Source of the DNA: Asterias amurensis
Taxonomy: Eukaryota > Echinodermata > Asteroidea > Forcipulatida > Asteriidae
Length of the DNA: 64,000 bases
Assembly: GCF_032118995.1 (NCBI RefSeq)
Contig: NC_092656.1
Location: forward strand, 13,072,261-13,136,260
Reading direction: 5' to 3'
Shown piece by piece: positions 39,901 through 50,358 of this stretch. The notes below the pieces were generated by a model. It saw nothing but the letters and a program-made list of their open reading frames with translations, was not told the origin of the DNA and searched no databases. A program made the translations under genes and the position numbers. How positions within the stretch are numbered: the stretch's first letter is position 1; each line of letters starts with the position of its first letter.

Positions 39901-42732
39901 AAGCATAACAATTGAGTGGAGTCTCAGCCGGTAATCTGTAGGGTGTCGTGGCCGAGTGGATAAGAACACCGAACTCAAGCTCTGGTGCTTCTGTTCAGCA
40001 GAGTGTGGGTTCGAATCCCTGTCGTGACACTTGTGTCCCTGAGCAAGATACTTAACTATAATTGCTTCTCTCCACCCAGGGGTAAATGGGTACCTGTGAG
40101 GGCAGAGATGGTTCTTGTGCAATGTTGTGATTGATTTAGCCGAGTAGCGCATATTAATGTTGCACAAGGCTGTATACTCCCCTCCCCACCAGGGAGCTGA
40201 GATGGTTTAAGGAGTGATTTAAGGCCCAGTGACCAGGGGGAATAATGTGAAGCGCTTTGGGACGCCCTCCGGGTGTGAAAAGTGCTATATAAAAACGGGT
40301 TACTATTATCTGATTTTACAAAGCAAAGATCTTTTTCTTACTGGTCATTTTGTCTTTTTTAATACCTAATTGTTCTTTATGTTCTATAAATTGTTCTGAC
40401 AGATTCCCTTGTGGTTTATTACCTAATAACTGTGTTTAAAACTTTTATATGAAGGAGTTTATCCAGAAATTAGTTCTGTCCCTTTGACACTTTTTTTATT
40501 TTATTTTTTAGAATACCGTAGAGTCTGAGTTCATCAAGAAAGCGAGAGAGGGGATGAATTCAGAAGAAGCCACTTTTGCTGTGGAGGTGGATGTTCAGAA
40601 CAAACCCTACTTATGGTCAGATAAATACCGCCCTCGTAAACCACGCTTCTTTAACAGAGTACACACGGTAAGTTTTGTGGCAACAGTACTATGGAATCCA
40701 GCCTCTCTACCAATGGCAGCCCGCTGTATCAATACCTCTCATCATTTATCCCTGCTAGGGGTGTACTGAAAAACATTGCTGATTGGCTCCAAAAAGTGAC
40801 AGCTTTGGGTGCATGCTTGTTAAAAAATTTCAAGCGCTTGAATGGCGGTTGTAGATTGCTTAGTATGCGCGTGTAAAATGCAAGTATTTTGATGCGATTC
40901 CATTTTGATTAAAGTTTTTACACAGTCACCCCAAACTGCACACAGTGAGACATTTCGCAAGAACAAAATAGAGACAAGGTACCAGTTGCTCTTTGACTGG
41001 ATGTCTTTTTTCAGGTTACCATACTTGAGCAGTCACTTTGGCTGTCCTAAAGCCAACCGTTCTTGAAACGGTTGTTCCAAAGCAATAACGATTTTCTTAA
41101 CTCTTTCCAGGGTTTCGAGTGGAATAAATACAACCAGACCCATTACGACATGGACAACCCTCCACCCAAGGTCGTACAGGGATATAAGTTCAATGTAAGT
41201 ATTTATATTCCATAGTGGGACATCAAGTCACAAACTCCCTATCGCTAATATTATTTATGCTCACATATTTGAAAAAGCAGCATCTATAAAAAAGTTGTGG
41301 TACTCTCTGCTAAATATAGGATTCAACCTGCTTTTAGCTACAAGGCTAGCTCTTTGGTCTAACATGGCAAGGGTCAAGGGTTCAAATCCCACCGAGTGGT
41401 ATGCCTAGAGGATTTGTTTTACAAGACTGGGAAAAGTACTGAGCATGCAGTGCTTAATACACATCAGTGTGAGACTGAATTAAAGCTTTTCTCCATCAAA
41501 TATTTTGTCTACACAGACAAACTGATTGACGCTATGTCTTTATTTTCTCCTCCAGATATTTTACCCAGATCTTATTGACAAGAGACAGACACCCGAGTAC
41601 ACTCTAACACCTTCTAATGAGAGTGAAGACTTTGCTGTGCTCAGGTTCCATGCTGGACCACCTTATGAGGTGAGTGAATATTGGCTGAGCTTCATTGCCA
41701 GAACATGCGACGTCACACTTCGAGGCTCGTCAATTACACACCAGAGAGTGGTCTCAAGCCTAGGCTAATCCCTGTCCATATTCACCTTTCACCTACATTC
41801 ATTTCCCACACAAAGTCGAGTCCTACATATCATCATTACATGCAGTGGGATCTCCTACAGTAGGTCGGGAAGCTGCATTCTCTGCCCACGCTTATTTTGA
41901 ACGTGTTCACAGTAAGCATAGCCTGGTCATAGCCAACAATTAGCGAGGCAAAGTCTTATTAAGAATGTATTGGGAATGCCATTATCGTACAAGCGTGGTC
42001 ATGGTGGTAGCATCGTAGTGAGATCTCTGTGGTCGTAATAAAAACACAGCACCATTGGCAACCATTTCGCATTAGAAACAACTGCTTGGTCGGCACTGGT
42101 CTACAAAATGTAGGTGTAATCGCAGTGTCATGGCCGAGCAGTTAAGAGCACCGGATTCAAGCACTGGTGTTTGAACAGCAGGGTGTATTGGTTTGGATCC
42201 CGGTCGTGACACTTGCTACATAAAATTGGGGAGGTAGTGCTTTCTGCTCTACCGGCCAGGCTTCGAATTGATGATACCCAAGCCTACATTCGTATGGACT
42301 GTGTAAGGGGTAACCCTGTTTCAGCCCTAGGTGTAGGTGGCAACGTCCTCTGGAAAAAAAATAATTGTAGCCCACACCTTGAAGTGGCCTTAAGGCCTTG
42401 TGTGTCAGGGGACTTGCAGAAAAAAACAAAGAAAAAAAACACTTTTGACATAAAAGCAGTACAGTCATGATGTAGTCTTTAATTTGCCAAATTGCTGGAT
42501 TTTGACGGTGATAGTGCCCCGAAAGGCAATACATGATACATATTGTATGACAACGATGGGTGTTTATCAGATTTGTTCCTCAAGTATTTTGTCTATTCAT
42601 CTGCAGGACATAGCCTTCAAGATCGTCAATCGTGAATGGGAATATTCACATCGCCATGGTTTCCGCTGTCAGTTCAACAACAGTATCTTCCAGCTGTGGT
42701 TCCGCTTCAAACGCTACCGCTACCGAAGATGA
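24908..42732 (+). CDS. CACTIN: Cactin, spliceosome-associated nuclear protein, complete, 18 exons, 722 aa
   Basis: Exons: 24908-24987, 26228-26503, 27245-27368, 28279-28344, 29252-29332, 29768-29839, 31523-31585, 32353-32407, 32703-32794, 34240-34393, 34841-34987, 35513-35622, 36655-36833, 38613-38802, 40512-40667, 41111-41194, 41556-41669, 42607-42732. All are GT-AG, phases agree, and the join is 2169 bp including TGA. The N-terminal 130 residues are Arg/Ser/Lys-rich, followed by GYTNVDNPFGD, a charged helical segment (about 183-270), the cactin middle domain (about 273-440, with GLTIADLEDLLEDI and GYWESLLQQL), an acidic linker, and the highly conserved C-terminal domain (about 595-722, YRPRKPRFFNRVHTGFEWNK to FHAGPPYEDIAFKIVNREWE and FKRYRYRR). 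In animals cactin works in pre-mRNA splicing and was first found as a partner of Cactus/IkB in Rel signalling. Introns hold MITEs, SINEs, tandem duplications and a large inverted repeat. Confidence 0.98.
25426..25476. repeat. GC-rich hairpin repeat, copy 2
   Basis: AGTTGCGATAACGTAACCCT, CGACGGC loop, then GGAGGGTTACG. The outer part of the right arm has been lost. It is in cactin intron 1. Confidence 0.8.
25530..26168. repeat. Large inverted repeat in cactin intron 1
   Basis: Arms of about 270-300 bp face each other around position 25849. AGTCAACAGATTTGCTCA at 25530 pairs with its complement ending at 26168. The inner parts pair through ACAAAAACTTACCAGAT, GAGCGAAACAGTC, AGGTTCTATTTT and ACTAAACCATTCTGTAAAAG. 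The arms carry small indels. No open frame is seen, and the family is unknown to me. Confidence 0.85.
27836..27890. mobile_element. Fragment of family D element
   Basis: CATAGTGTTTTGTGTAACAA...ACCCAAATCCTTTAA matches an end of the complete element at 63483-63852. It is preceded by AAAAGTCTCCCA, the tip word of family C. Confidence 0.65.
27912..28130 (+). repeat. SINE with tRNA-like head (type S1)
   Basis: GGTTGTATCATAAACTTGG...CTACATGGCAGTTA leader, AAAGATATTGACAAA-like block (here AAGATATTGACAATA), then a worn tRNA-like head with B box GGTTCAAATCC near 28080. It is in cactin intron 3. Confidence 0.75.
28471..28648. repeat. 90-bp tandem duplication in cactin intron 4
   Basis: GGTACAAGGTTAATTTTCAC begins at 28471 and again at 28561. 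The two units differ by only a few bases. Confidence 0.93.
29873..30330. repeat. Unclassified interspersed repeat in cactin intron 6
   Basis: The stretch has repeat-like phrases (GGAATTCCAGAGACGCGGTG, GGAGGGCCTTGAATGTGA, AACAGGAAGCCAGTGGA) of the kind found in non-LTR retrotransposon 3' regions. No reverse transcriptase motif can be read. The class is uncertain. Confidence 0.4.
30961..31064 (+). repeat. SINE head fragment
   Basis: GGGTGTGGGTTTCGAATCCC (B box) followed by AGTCATGAC...CCCTTGAGCA, as in the SINE at 39943. It is cut off by the fold-back element that starts at 31065. Confidence 0.65.
31065..31445. mobile_element. Fold-back element family E, copy 2
   Basis: About 190-bp arms with tips TTAAAGGAACACGTTGCCTT and complement. 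The centre CGGCCATTTATGGGAGTCAA is palindromic. It ends 77 bp before cactin exon 7. Confidence 0.92.
31798..31985 (+). repeat. SINE type S1
   Basis: CAGGTTGTATCGTAAACTTG leader, GAACAAAGATATTGACAAAT block, then a tRNA-like A-box region (TAGATAGCTCGGTTGTTAGA). The B box is lost. It is in cactin intron 7. Confidence 0.7.
32946..33819. mobile_element. MITE family A, copy 7, split by a family-C insertion
   Basis: Left part 32946-33266 and right tip part 33781-33819 (TTATTTTGAGTAATTACCAA to CTGCCTTTAA) together make one family-A element, interrupted by the 514-bp element at 33267-33780. It is in cactin intron 9. Confidence 0.82.
33267..33780. mobile_element. Family C inverted-repeat element, nested in a MITE
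   Basis: Begins TGGGAAACTTTAGAC and ends AAAAAGTCTCCCA, imperfect terminal inverted repeats. GAGAGGGCGCTCTCC near the left and CCCTCTAGTGGCAGAG near the right. A short palindromic relative is at 47520-47660. Confidence 0.7.
33893..34250. repeat. Tandem duplication of the 3' end of cactin intron 9
   Basis: Two copies of about 180 bp share CCAAAATATGCAAATSCAAT, TTAATGAAATCCA and GGTGAGTT-TGTAAACTTTGA. Both end in T-rich DNA and AAAG: ATAAAGGGGTTAAA in the first, CTAAAGGGTTTGAC in the second. The second is the real exon-10 acceptor. Confidence 0.85.
34447..34596. repeat. 75-bp tandem duplication in cactin intron 10
   Basis: TAACCACTYACCRCAGACAG begins at 34447 and 34522. Both units run to TATTAACTTGTTCTTTT. 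Confidence 0.92.
36246..36611 (+). repeat. SINE body type 1, with a 76-bp duplicated tail
   Basis: Worn copy of the SINE at 39943. The head has AACTCAAGCTCTTG and TGTGGGTTCAAGAGTC. The tail GACCAGGGGTAAATAATG...GGCTATATAAAAACTGG occurs twice (36460 and 36536), each followed by TATTATTATT. Confidence 0.82.
37842..38173. mobile_element. MITE family A, copy 8, hybrid centre
   Basis: TTAAAGACAGTGGACACT-like left tip, centre with only one half of the CGAGACCTC stem, and a shortened right tip (AAAGTGTCCAGTG). It abuts the next copy. Confidence 0.78.
38175..38564. mobile_element. MITE family A, copy 9
   Basis: Full-length element directly after the previous copy. The right tip ends 49 bp before cactin exon 14. 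Confidence 0.9.
39650..39810 (+). repeat. SINE type S1, truncated
   Basis: GAACAAAGATATTGACAAAT block followed by a tRNA-like region and GGTTCAAATCAGGG near 39773. Confidence 0.7.
39943..40310 (+). repeat. SINE body type 1, best copy (tRNA-like head, shared 3' tail)
   Basis: The head GTGTCGTGGCCGAGTGGATA holds an A-box-like core and GGTTCGAATCCC is a perfect B box, so the head is derived from a class II (Leu/Ser-like) tRNA. The body contains CCAGGGGTAAATGGGTACCT and the tail AAGTGCTATATAAAAACGGG. It is in cactin intron 14. Confidence 0.88.
41335..41470 (+). repeat. tRNA-derived SINE fragment
   Basis: GGGTTCAAATCCCACCGAGT (B box) followed by GACTGGGAAAAGTACTGAGC, the same downstream phrase as at about 605-640. 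It is in cactin intron 16. Confidence 0.65.
42125..42216 (+). repeat. SINE head fragment
   Basis: GTGTCATGGCCGAGCAGTTA through GGTTTGGATCCCGGTCGTGA, the tRNA-like head of the 39943 family without its body. It is in cactin intron 17. Confidence 0.75.
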
Positions 42733-44560
42733 CCAGTTTATTACGAGGCATCCGGATGGTTCAAGGATGTAGCAGGGACTCGACGACTACAGCTTCCAAC
42801 TATGAGTAGCGCGCCAAGCAAAGCTAACCCTCTAGGGTTCTTTAAGATGATCGGTACTCAGTCTAACAAAGTCCAACACCAGATGGTAACGCAACAACCA
42901 AACTGTTGGACTTTGATTATGGTGGTATACCTGATCCCATGTACAGCATGATCAGTTTACTAGTGCAGTCCTCAGTCCAACACCATTCAGTAACTCAACA
43001 CCTAAACTGTTGGACTTTGATTATGGTGGTATACCTGATTCCTGTTCAGTATGACTAGTTTACTAGTGCAGTTCCTCAGTCGAACAATATCAAACAAAAT
43101 ATGATGTTGGCTTTTAAATTGTTGGGTGTGGTTAAGATTTTTAATTTTTAAATGCAATACCAAGTCTACAGTTGCAAATCAAATTTCATAAAGGCAGACA
43201 AAAATAAAATAATTGACCAAAAGGACAGTCTAAATTATTAAGAAATAAAAACAATATCTTTAATAGCATAAATCTCGTTATTTTGGTGTTGAAAGGGCAA
43301 AGAAGTTTTACCTTGAATGGCATCTCTTACAAGGATTTTTATTTTTCTCCCGGAATATTTCAAGGAGCACCAAGGCAGTGACTAGGGCATTGGGGTACAT
43401 GTATTTGCCTCCGTTGTGCTCTGAATATGGCACATGCTCAAACAACACCTTTTTGTCATCGTCCCAACTTTGTACTTACAAACACTTAATTAAAGTTTGT
43501 TTTTAAAATTTTAAATTATTCAGTCAGTCATACACTGGTACCACAGACTGCCACAAAGTAGCATAACTTCCAGGCTAGTGTTGGGTTTGCAAGGGTTTCA
43601 TACGTACATGTAATACAGCTGGCACAAGTTATCCATTGGCTTGGTTAGTTTACCCCCCAAGAAAGTCCAAAGCTAGCACAGCTTTGGGAGTACATGGAGT
43701 AACAGCTACATGTAGGTTTGGATTTCAAAAACTTTTTTGTGAACCATGACATATTGTGTATAAAAACCAAAAAGGGCTCTATAAAGTTGGGGGCCAGGCA
43801 CAAAAAATGTAAGCATGTGTGCAGTTTGCGAACAAAGTTATACATATTTTAAAGGAAGTTGGAGGGGGGAAGGTGTCTTAAACCATTTCAATATCTTTTT
43901 TTTTTTTTTTTTTTATTCTTCACAATATTGCTTTGGACATGTTGGATGATAAAAAAATCTACACACTCCTAACCTTCCGTTACACTCGGCTACTTGTGAG
44001 CCCCTCGTTTGCCATTTTTCGAGTCAAATTGCATTAACAGATATGTATGGCTCACTTCGTTGTGATATTACACAAATACACATGGCATAGAAACCCTCAA
44101 GGAATCCAACTGCCCAAATGGCGCAAGATTTATCGTGGACAATGACGCCCCTTTCTGAAACCTTGGCTTAGGCTCCGGCTCAAGGCTCAGCCATCTGATG
44201 ATCAAACGAACACATGCTGCTCCAGAAATTTATAGGCCCACGTTTCAACTGCGTACCCAGCACGCAGAGCCCAAGCCAAGGTTTGAGAAAGGCCCAAGGT
44301 AAACTGAGGAAATACATGACTTTGTCCACTTTCTTTCTAGCCCATTTCACTCTCTTCTTTTTTTGTAGTGTATGTATAGAAAAAACAATGACATATCTGC
44401 TGGGTCCGGTACAAATGTATGCTTTTCACTTTTTGTTCATAATTGTACGTAAATTTTCACTGTGACAATATTACAGAATTTTCTCCTTTGAACTTGTACA
44501 ATTATTATTCCCATTGGGTTTTTTTTTCTAAAATATTTTAAGAAATAAATGCAGATGCAC
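42733..44560 (+). other. Probable cactin 3' untranslated region, with a 104-bp tandem duplication
   Basis: The region after the TGA at 42730-42732 has no further exon. Two units of about 104 bp (about 42866-42970 and 42971-43075) share GTTGGACTTTGATTATGGTG and GTTTACTAGTGCAG. AATAAA signals lie at 43203, 43244 and 44544. Which one is used is unknown. A T-run sits at about 43897-43914. Confidence 0.55.
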
Positions 44561-44829
44561 CAACTGTGTATTGAAGCAATTGAAGCTTTCTTTGTTGTTT
44601 CTTTATTGATAATAAATAATGATCATCAGTTCTTATAATCATAGCACCTTACATGTTCTTGCGAATGTTTTTAGTTCAGGATATGTGCTTAACTTTGGAA
44701 TAATAAGACCCTTTTTACAAAGTATCGGCTTGACATTTAACATTGAGATGCTGCACATTTTGCAGCCAATTACACCAGAAAACGTGGTGTAAAACCCTTT
44801 CTCTGAATAATATTTTGGTTCTTGTGTGC

Positions 44830-45010
44830 AGTATATGTACAACACATAGGACGAATGGCTTTACATCCCATCCAAAGGACAAGGCAACAACATTTAAGTG
44901 TCTTACTCGAGGACACAAGTGTCATGACCGGAACTCGAACCAACACGTGTACATACAGATCAGAGACAACCAGAGCGCGAGTCAATGCTTGACCACAACA
45001 CGATGACTTC
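44830..45010 (-). repeat. SINE, tRNA-like head plus body type 2
   Basis: On the minus strand GTTGGTTCGAGTTCCGGTCA (B box) is followed by GTGTCCTCGAGTAAGACACTT and CTTTGGATGGGATGTAAAGCC. It lies between the convergent cactin and LINS1 genes. Confidence 0.75.
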
Positions 45011-45492
45011 AACTGTCAATATCACGAAATGAAAAACTTTGTTGTGCTAAAAATTGTTTGAAACCACGTTACTGTATGAACCATCAAACGGGCATTACAC
45101 TTTTCAGCTAATCTGCTTACATGTATTTCCTCTTTTTCTTTTTATTCAGTTCCATAGTAAGCTGAAAAACTCCTTACAAAAGTTTTGTTTGTTTGGCAGT
45201 TTCTGCCTCTTTTTTTTATTGGGGGGGGGGGGTTGCAACAAGAGGATTGTATTTCTGACTAAAACCTGGTTCATACTTCCTGCGAATGCGAAGCGAATTT
45301 TGACATCACAAATTCGAAACAAATAATTTGCATCAGTTGAAATGTGCTCAACACCTGCGAAGTAATTGCAGCGAAAACGGGGCTGTGACGTCAAAACTGG
45401 TATCGCATTTGCATTTGCAGGAAGTATGAACCAGGCTTAATCTTAACAAGCTTTACAGAAGTGAAGTTTGAGGGGGTTTCTATTGAGCCATA

Positions 45493-48400
45493 TTACCGCT
45501 TGGAGGCTTGGTCAGTGCTAACCCCCACATGGTCTGCACTCGGCGAGGTAGAACCCATATCATCATACATGTCCTCAACCCGCTCCAGTAGTCGCAACAA
45601 TGGCGCGATGGGATACGGGAATAAATCCCGGCCACTAATCCTCTCGATCAAGAAGCGTAATCTAATCAGTGTGGTCATCACATCTTCAAGAGATCCTTCA
45701 AGTTCTTGATTTGAGACTTTGATCCCATGATCAGAGACATCCAATGAGATTTGATCTTCAATTTGATCCCTGAATTTATTTGGTTGGCTTATGTTTGAGT
45801 CGGTAGGAGACGTTGAACTGTTTATATCTGGAGACTTATCCAACATAGTCAAGGCGTTACTGTCTGTGTCATGACGATTTTGATCTATGTAAGTGACTGT
45901 TCTTTGGATATCCGTTTTCATCCGTTTAGGTCGTGGTGAACCTTTCAGTTCAGTATCTATGCGGCTTCCATATCCGCTATTATCATTTCCCTCTGTCATG
46001 TCTGATACCTGGCTTGTGCAAACCGTCAAGTTATCTGTAACTAATTCATCATCACTTACATCATCTTCATTTTCATTCAAGGTGACTTGCTCCGAGTGTA
46101 GATGTAATCCCGAACCCACTGATCCCACTTCTAGATGGGACTGGTAAAACACCTCCCAGTCTCTGATGACCGTGTGGAGATACTGCACTAAATACTCAAG
46201 AAAAGGCGTCTCGGATGATATGAGCAGATCCAACAGCACACTGGGATCATACGCCACCGTCTCCAAGAAACCAATGAAGATCTTATGAGGGTTGAGTTGA
46301 TCCTTTAAGAGAGGGTACAGAGGTTCGAGGACATGGAGGGACCGATGGATGTTTAATACACAGAGCATGACCCAAATGAGACAGTCATCCTGTTCAGCAA
46401 AGAGATTGAAGATCCAGCTTGGAGGCTTGGATATGAGGGGAAGGTTCAGCTTGCCGCAGATGTACATCGATAAAGTCTGGAAGCACTTACTGATTTCTGA
46501 AAAAGAAAATAATTTAAGCTCAGTTTATTATTTAGGAAATCCTTTAAGGCTGAGTGAAAACATGCCCAAGTCTTTGTCTTCTCTCCATGTATTTTGGGGG
46601 CTAATGATTAAAACTGCTTTTCAGAGTAAAAAAAATTAAAAATTAAATGAAATCTCACCGTTTTTTTCTGGATTTTTGATTTTCAAATTACACATACCTG
46701 CTTCATTCAGGATCATCTCTGAGTGTTCACACTTGTGTGCTACAAGAATCTTCAAGGAGGATAGTGTCACTCTGCAGAGTTTCCTTAACAAAGTTCGGTC
46801 CCCACACTCTGTACCTTCTGCAGCATCATCACCTGACATGCCTGATGAGGAATGAAAATCCCCACCTCCAAATCCAACTGGTCCACTCCTGTATGGAATG
46901 TCATCTAAAATGCAGTCTTCAACAATCATATCAACAAATGATGTTGCTATAGTGACTAAATGTTCACCGGGTTGCATGTCGAGATTTTTCATGCTTGGCT
47001 GTGATTGGATCGATTGTGTTTTTCCTTCAGCTGATTGGTTCATGCTTACTGTGAGAATATCCAGCAGTTTCTTTAAGACAATGAGATCATTGTTATATTT
47101 CTTGAGGAGGTTCATTAGAAGTGGGAGTATCTTGAAGGTGAAGTTATGCCACTGTGGTTCACCAGGTCCGCCTTTGAACAGTGAATGAGTTAGATCAAGA
47201 AATGAGGCCAGAATCAGTGAAGTTGTTTTATTGGAGCTGATAACAGCAGCCAATAAACCTTGGTGTGTCGCTGTGACTGCTGGTAGAAATGATAGGACGA
47301 TGTCTGGAACAAGCGTGTAGAGGAGATGTAACACTTCTGCCTGGAAACCTGGAAAAGTCAATGTTATAAAATATAATCATTTTAAATCAGTAAATCAGTC
47401 ATCAATGTTTTGGGAATACAATGGACTCCCCTGGCATTTTAAAGTATACCTTTGGTTTGTGGAACTGTTTAATTGTTTAAATTCTATTGTATAAATGTAC
47501 ACAATAAAACTAACATAACGGGAGACGTTAGGGCGTTTGGTGGAAGCAGACTTACCTGGTAAAATCCATTGTTCTTGGTAATGTGCGCAGGCTCAGAACT
47601 ACGTAAACAATGGAGATTTACCTGGTAAGTGTGCTACCACCTAGCATTCCAAAGTCTCCCATTATTATTATTTCATTTGGAAAGTTGGTAGCGCTTTTTA
47701 AATATCGCTGAAAATCCCGAGTCGTTATGTCATCACATGAAGAACAATCTCTAGTACTGGAAAACACAAACTGAGAAATATTTGTTCAGAGTCTCAGATG
47801 CAACTGATATCTCATTCCATAACCACACTACTTTGAGGTGAAGTGTCTCTCAAATGCTTTATTCTATGAAAAACTGCTATACCTCTAAACTGCAAGTAAG
47901 TATTTTTTTGCCACTAATTTCAAAAGTCAAAAGTGATTACCAAATGCGTACCTTCCCTTAAAATCAGCAAACCAGTCTTACATCTTTTGGGAAAGAGAGG
48001 GCTCCACTAGCATATAACACTCAAATTTATCTGATGAGGTTGTGGCTTGTGGATGAGGAGGGGGGGGGGGTTGTAAATATTTACCTTGTTCATCACCTGC
48101 CGTAGGTGTCGCTCTTCTTTTGCATCTTTGGCTACTGCTGAAAACTTTCAGATGAGGGCTGTCCATAGAAGACCTTTTGATGAGGAGTAACCTTACAAGG
48201 TCAAAGGTAAAGATTGCATGGTTGATTTGACCAGGATTGACCTGGATTTGAGTGTCATGGCCCCGACTCATATTTAGTAACGAGTCACTATGGGTAGGGT
48301 TATTTTGTTGACCCAGGTCAACTTGAATTGGGTTAACTTGACTCAGATTATCCTGGCATGCCTCAACCTGACCTTGATTATTCTGACACTGATTGACCTC

Positions 48401-50203
48401 CTTAGGTGGGTTTATTTTGTTTGAATCATCTGGATTATCTTGTTCGACCAGGAAGAAGCTTTGGTTACAAGCATTGATGGTCGCAAGGCATCGGAGAAGA
48501 TGCCCCTTCAAAACAGCAGTGACCATCTCCTAGAGAATTGAAAAAAGAAAATCACATGAAAATTGTATACAAAGCTTCTATATTGGTGGCACATCCTGTA
48601 ATTAAACAACATCTACCAACACAAATTTAATTTTAAAAGTGCCCCTTTTCTTAAAACAAAAATTAAAGAAAACTTGGAGTTATGACTGTTTATTATTCAG
48701 AGTTTCAATGTTTTACTTTGGTTAATGGTTGAGTGAAATTTTGCTGATCTCAAATCCCAAAACTTCAGTATCAACCTTGCATACTGTATACACAGTACAT
48801 GTATGTGCCAGCCCTGATTGACCGTATTTACCCAACTTCTTGAAATAATGGAGTCAGATGTACCTTTTTAGACGCCGGAAGAACAGCTGTCAGCATCTTA
48901 CATGTCATAAAAGCAACAAGTCTATCCTCAGACTTCATCAGTAACCCCTGCATAAACACAGAAAAAGAAAACATTTCAATCAAATTTGTCAAACAACAAC
49001 AGGGCACAGGAACAGTGCTCTGTACACATGGTACAACAAGTTTACACATTTTTAAAACAAAACAGACACTTTGCATTGTATTTGGCAAATCTGAACGAAT
49101 TATTAAAGAAAGCTGTTTGTTTTTCCTTGTTTACTTTACATGCTTGACATAAAACAAATGTTGAATTTATCAGGCCTTTTTAGAAAGAGAACAGCTCTGT
49201 GCTGTGTTGCTGTTTCAAATTATTAGAACTTTCTTTAAAGGAACACGTTGCCTTGGATCGGACGAGTTGGTCTATGAAAAGCGTTTGAAACCATTTGTCA
49301 TGAAATGCATGGTTAGAAAGATCTTTTAAATGTAGAATATAATGATCCACACAAGTATCACTCAAAATTGAACGGTTTCCATCTTACGTCGCGAACTAAC
49401 ACGGTCGGCCATTTATGGGAGTCAAATTTTTGACCCCCATAAATGGCCGACCATGTTTGTCGACGAGGTAAAACGAAAACCACGCAATTTCGAGGCATAT
49501 TTGTGTAGATCATTGTATTCTACTTTTACAACATCTTTCTAACCATACCAATTTTATAACAAACGGTTCATAGCGCTTTTCAAAGACCAACTCGACCGAT
49601 CCAAGGCAACGTGTTCCTAGTAATTTCATCATTTACCAAATCATCCAGTAAACCTCTGCTGATCATCTCTTGCTGAAGGGTATACACCCACTCACAAGAA
49701 GCATCTACCTCAAACAACTCCTTGCAAACTGTAAGGCACAGGAGCAGTCTGTCTCGAGATGGTGAAGAAAACGATGACGACCCCTGTTTTCTTTCCAAGA
49801 ATATGGGAGACTTTCCTACTAGTTCTTCACTTTGTGTATGATGACTAATGATACAGAGTGATGATCCGCTACTTTGAGACGCTGGCCTTGCTGTTTGATC
49901 AATTGCCATCCCTCCCTCTGGAAAGCATCTTGTGTGCGATTTTTCCAATAAGTGAGAAGAAGCAACCTCCTGTTTGTCCTGATCATCTTCAGATCTGTTG
50001 ATTTCATCCCCAGTGGCTTCCTCCCTCTCTTCTTTTGGAGTCCATCTTGAAGGATCCGTCTTCACATCCTTAGATAGTCCATCAACCCAGAGGGCAAAAG
50101 AAGAAAGTTTTCTGAGAGTTTCTCTTCTCTCCTCAATCAGGTAACAGACACACTCTTCATCTTGAAGCCGCCTGTAGAGCTCTTTGATTTCACATCTCTC
50201 CAT
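45493..50203 (-). CDS. LINS1: Lines homologue (LINS1), complete coding region, 5 exons, 916 aa
   Basis: Exons, 5' to 3': 49637-50203, 48864-48947, 48085-48529, 46698-47348, 45493-46496. Junctions are GT-AG with matching phases (0, 0, 1, 1) and the join of 2751 bp ends in TAA. The start MERCEIKELYRRL aligns in style with the vertebrate protein start. The middle is helical and leucine-rich, as in the LINES N-terminal region. The clearest signature is in the last exon: EQDDCLIWVMLCVL, LNPHKIFIGFLE, then SVLLDLLISSETPFLEYLVQ, followed by a low-complexity linker and the C-terminal LINES motif (LEDVMTTLIRLRF...GRDLFPYPIAPLLRLLERVE). Drosophila Lines modulates Wnt/Wingless and other patterning signals, and human LINS1 variants cause intellectual disability. 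The molecular activity is unclear. An upstream noncoding exon is likely. Intron 1 carries a fold-back element ending 17 bp from the exon-1 donor. Confidence 0.94.
47520..47660. mobile_element. Short palindromic family-C element in LINS1
   Basis: GGGAGACGTTAGGGCGTTTG pairs imperfectly with the complement ending AAAGTCTCCC. The inner arms pair through CTTACCTGGTAAA and ATCCATTGTT. It lies in the intron between exons 3 and 4. Confidence 0.75.
47925..47961. mobile_element. MITE family B, right-tip fragment
   Basis: GTGATTACCAAATGCGTACC then TTCCCTT, the family-B right tip only. Confidence 0.65.
49235..49620. mobile_element. Fold-back element family E, copy 3
   Basis: Tips TTAAAGGAACACGTTGCCTT and complement, with a palindromic centre around AAATTTTTGACCC. 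It occupies LINS1 intron 1 directly next to the exon-1 donor. Confidence 0.92.
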
Positions 50204-50303
50204 ATCTTCAGAAAATTAAGAAGTATTTGATAATGATAACCAGGGAATAATTTAAATAAATTTGCATCCTGTTTAACACTGTCATGTTCTAGTATGTGAA
50301 CAT

Positions 50304-50358
50304 AGTTGCGATAACGTAACCCTCCTCCCGACGGCAGAAGGGTTACGTTATCGCAACT
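50304..50358. repeat. GC-rich hairpin repeat, copy 3
   Basis: AGTTGCGATAACGTAACCCT, loop CGACGGC, then AAGGGTTACGTTATCGCAACT split as two arms. The cleanest outer stem of the three copies. It lies about 100 bp upstream of the LINS1 start codon. Confidence 0.88.
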
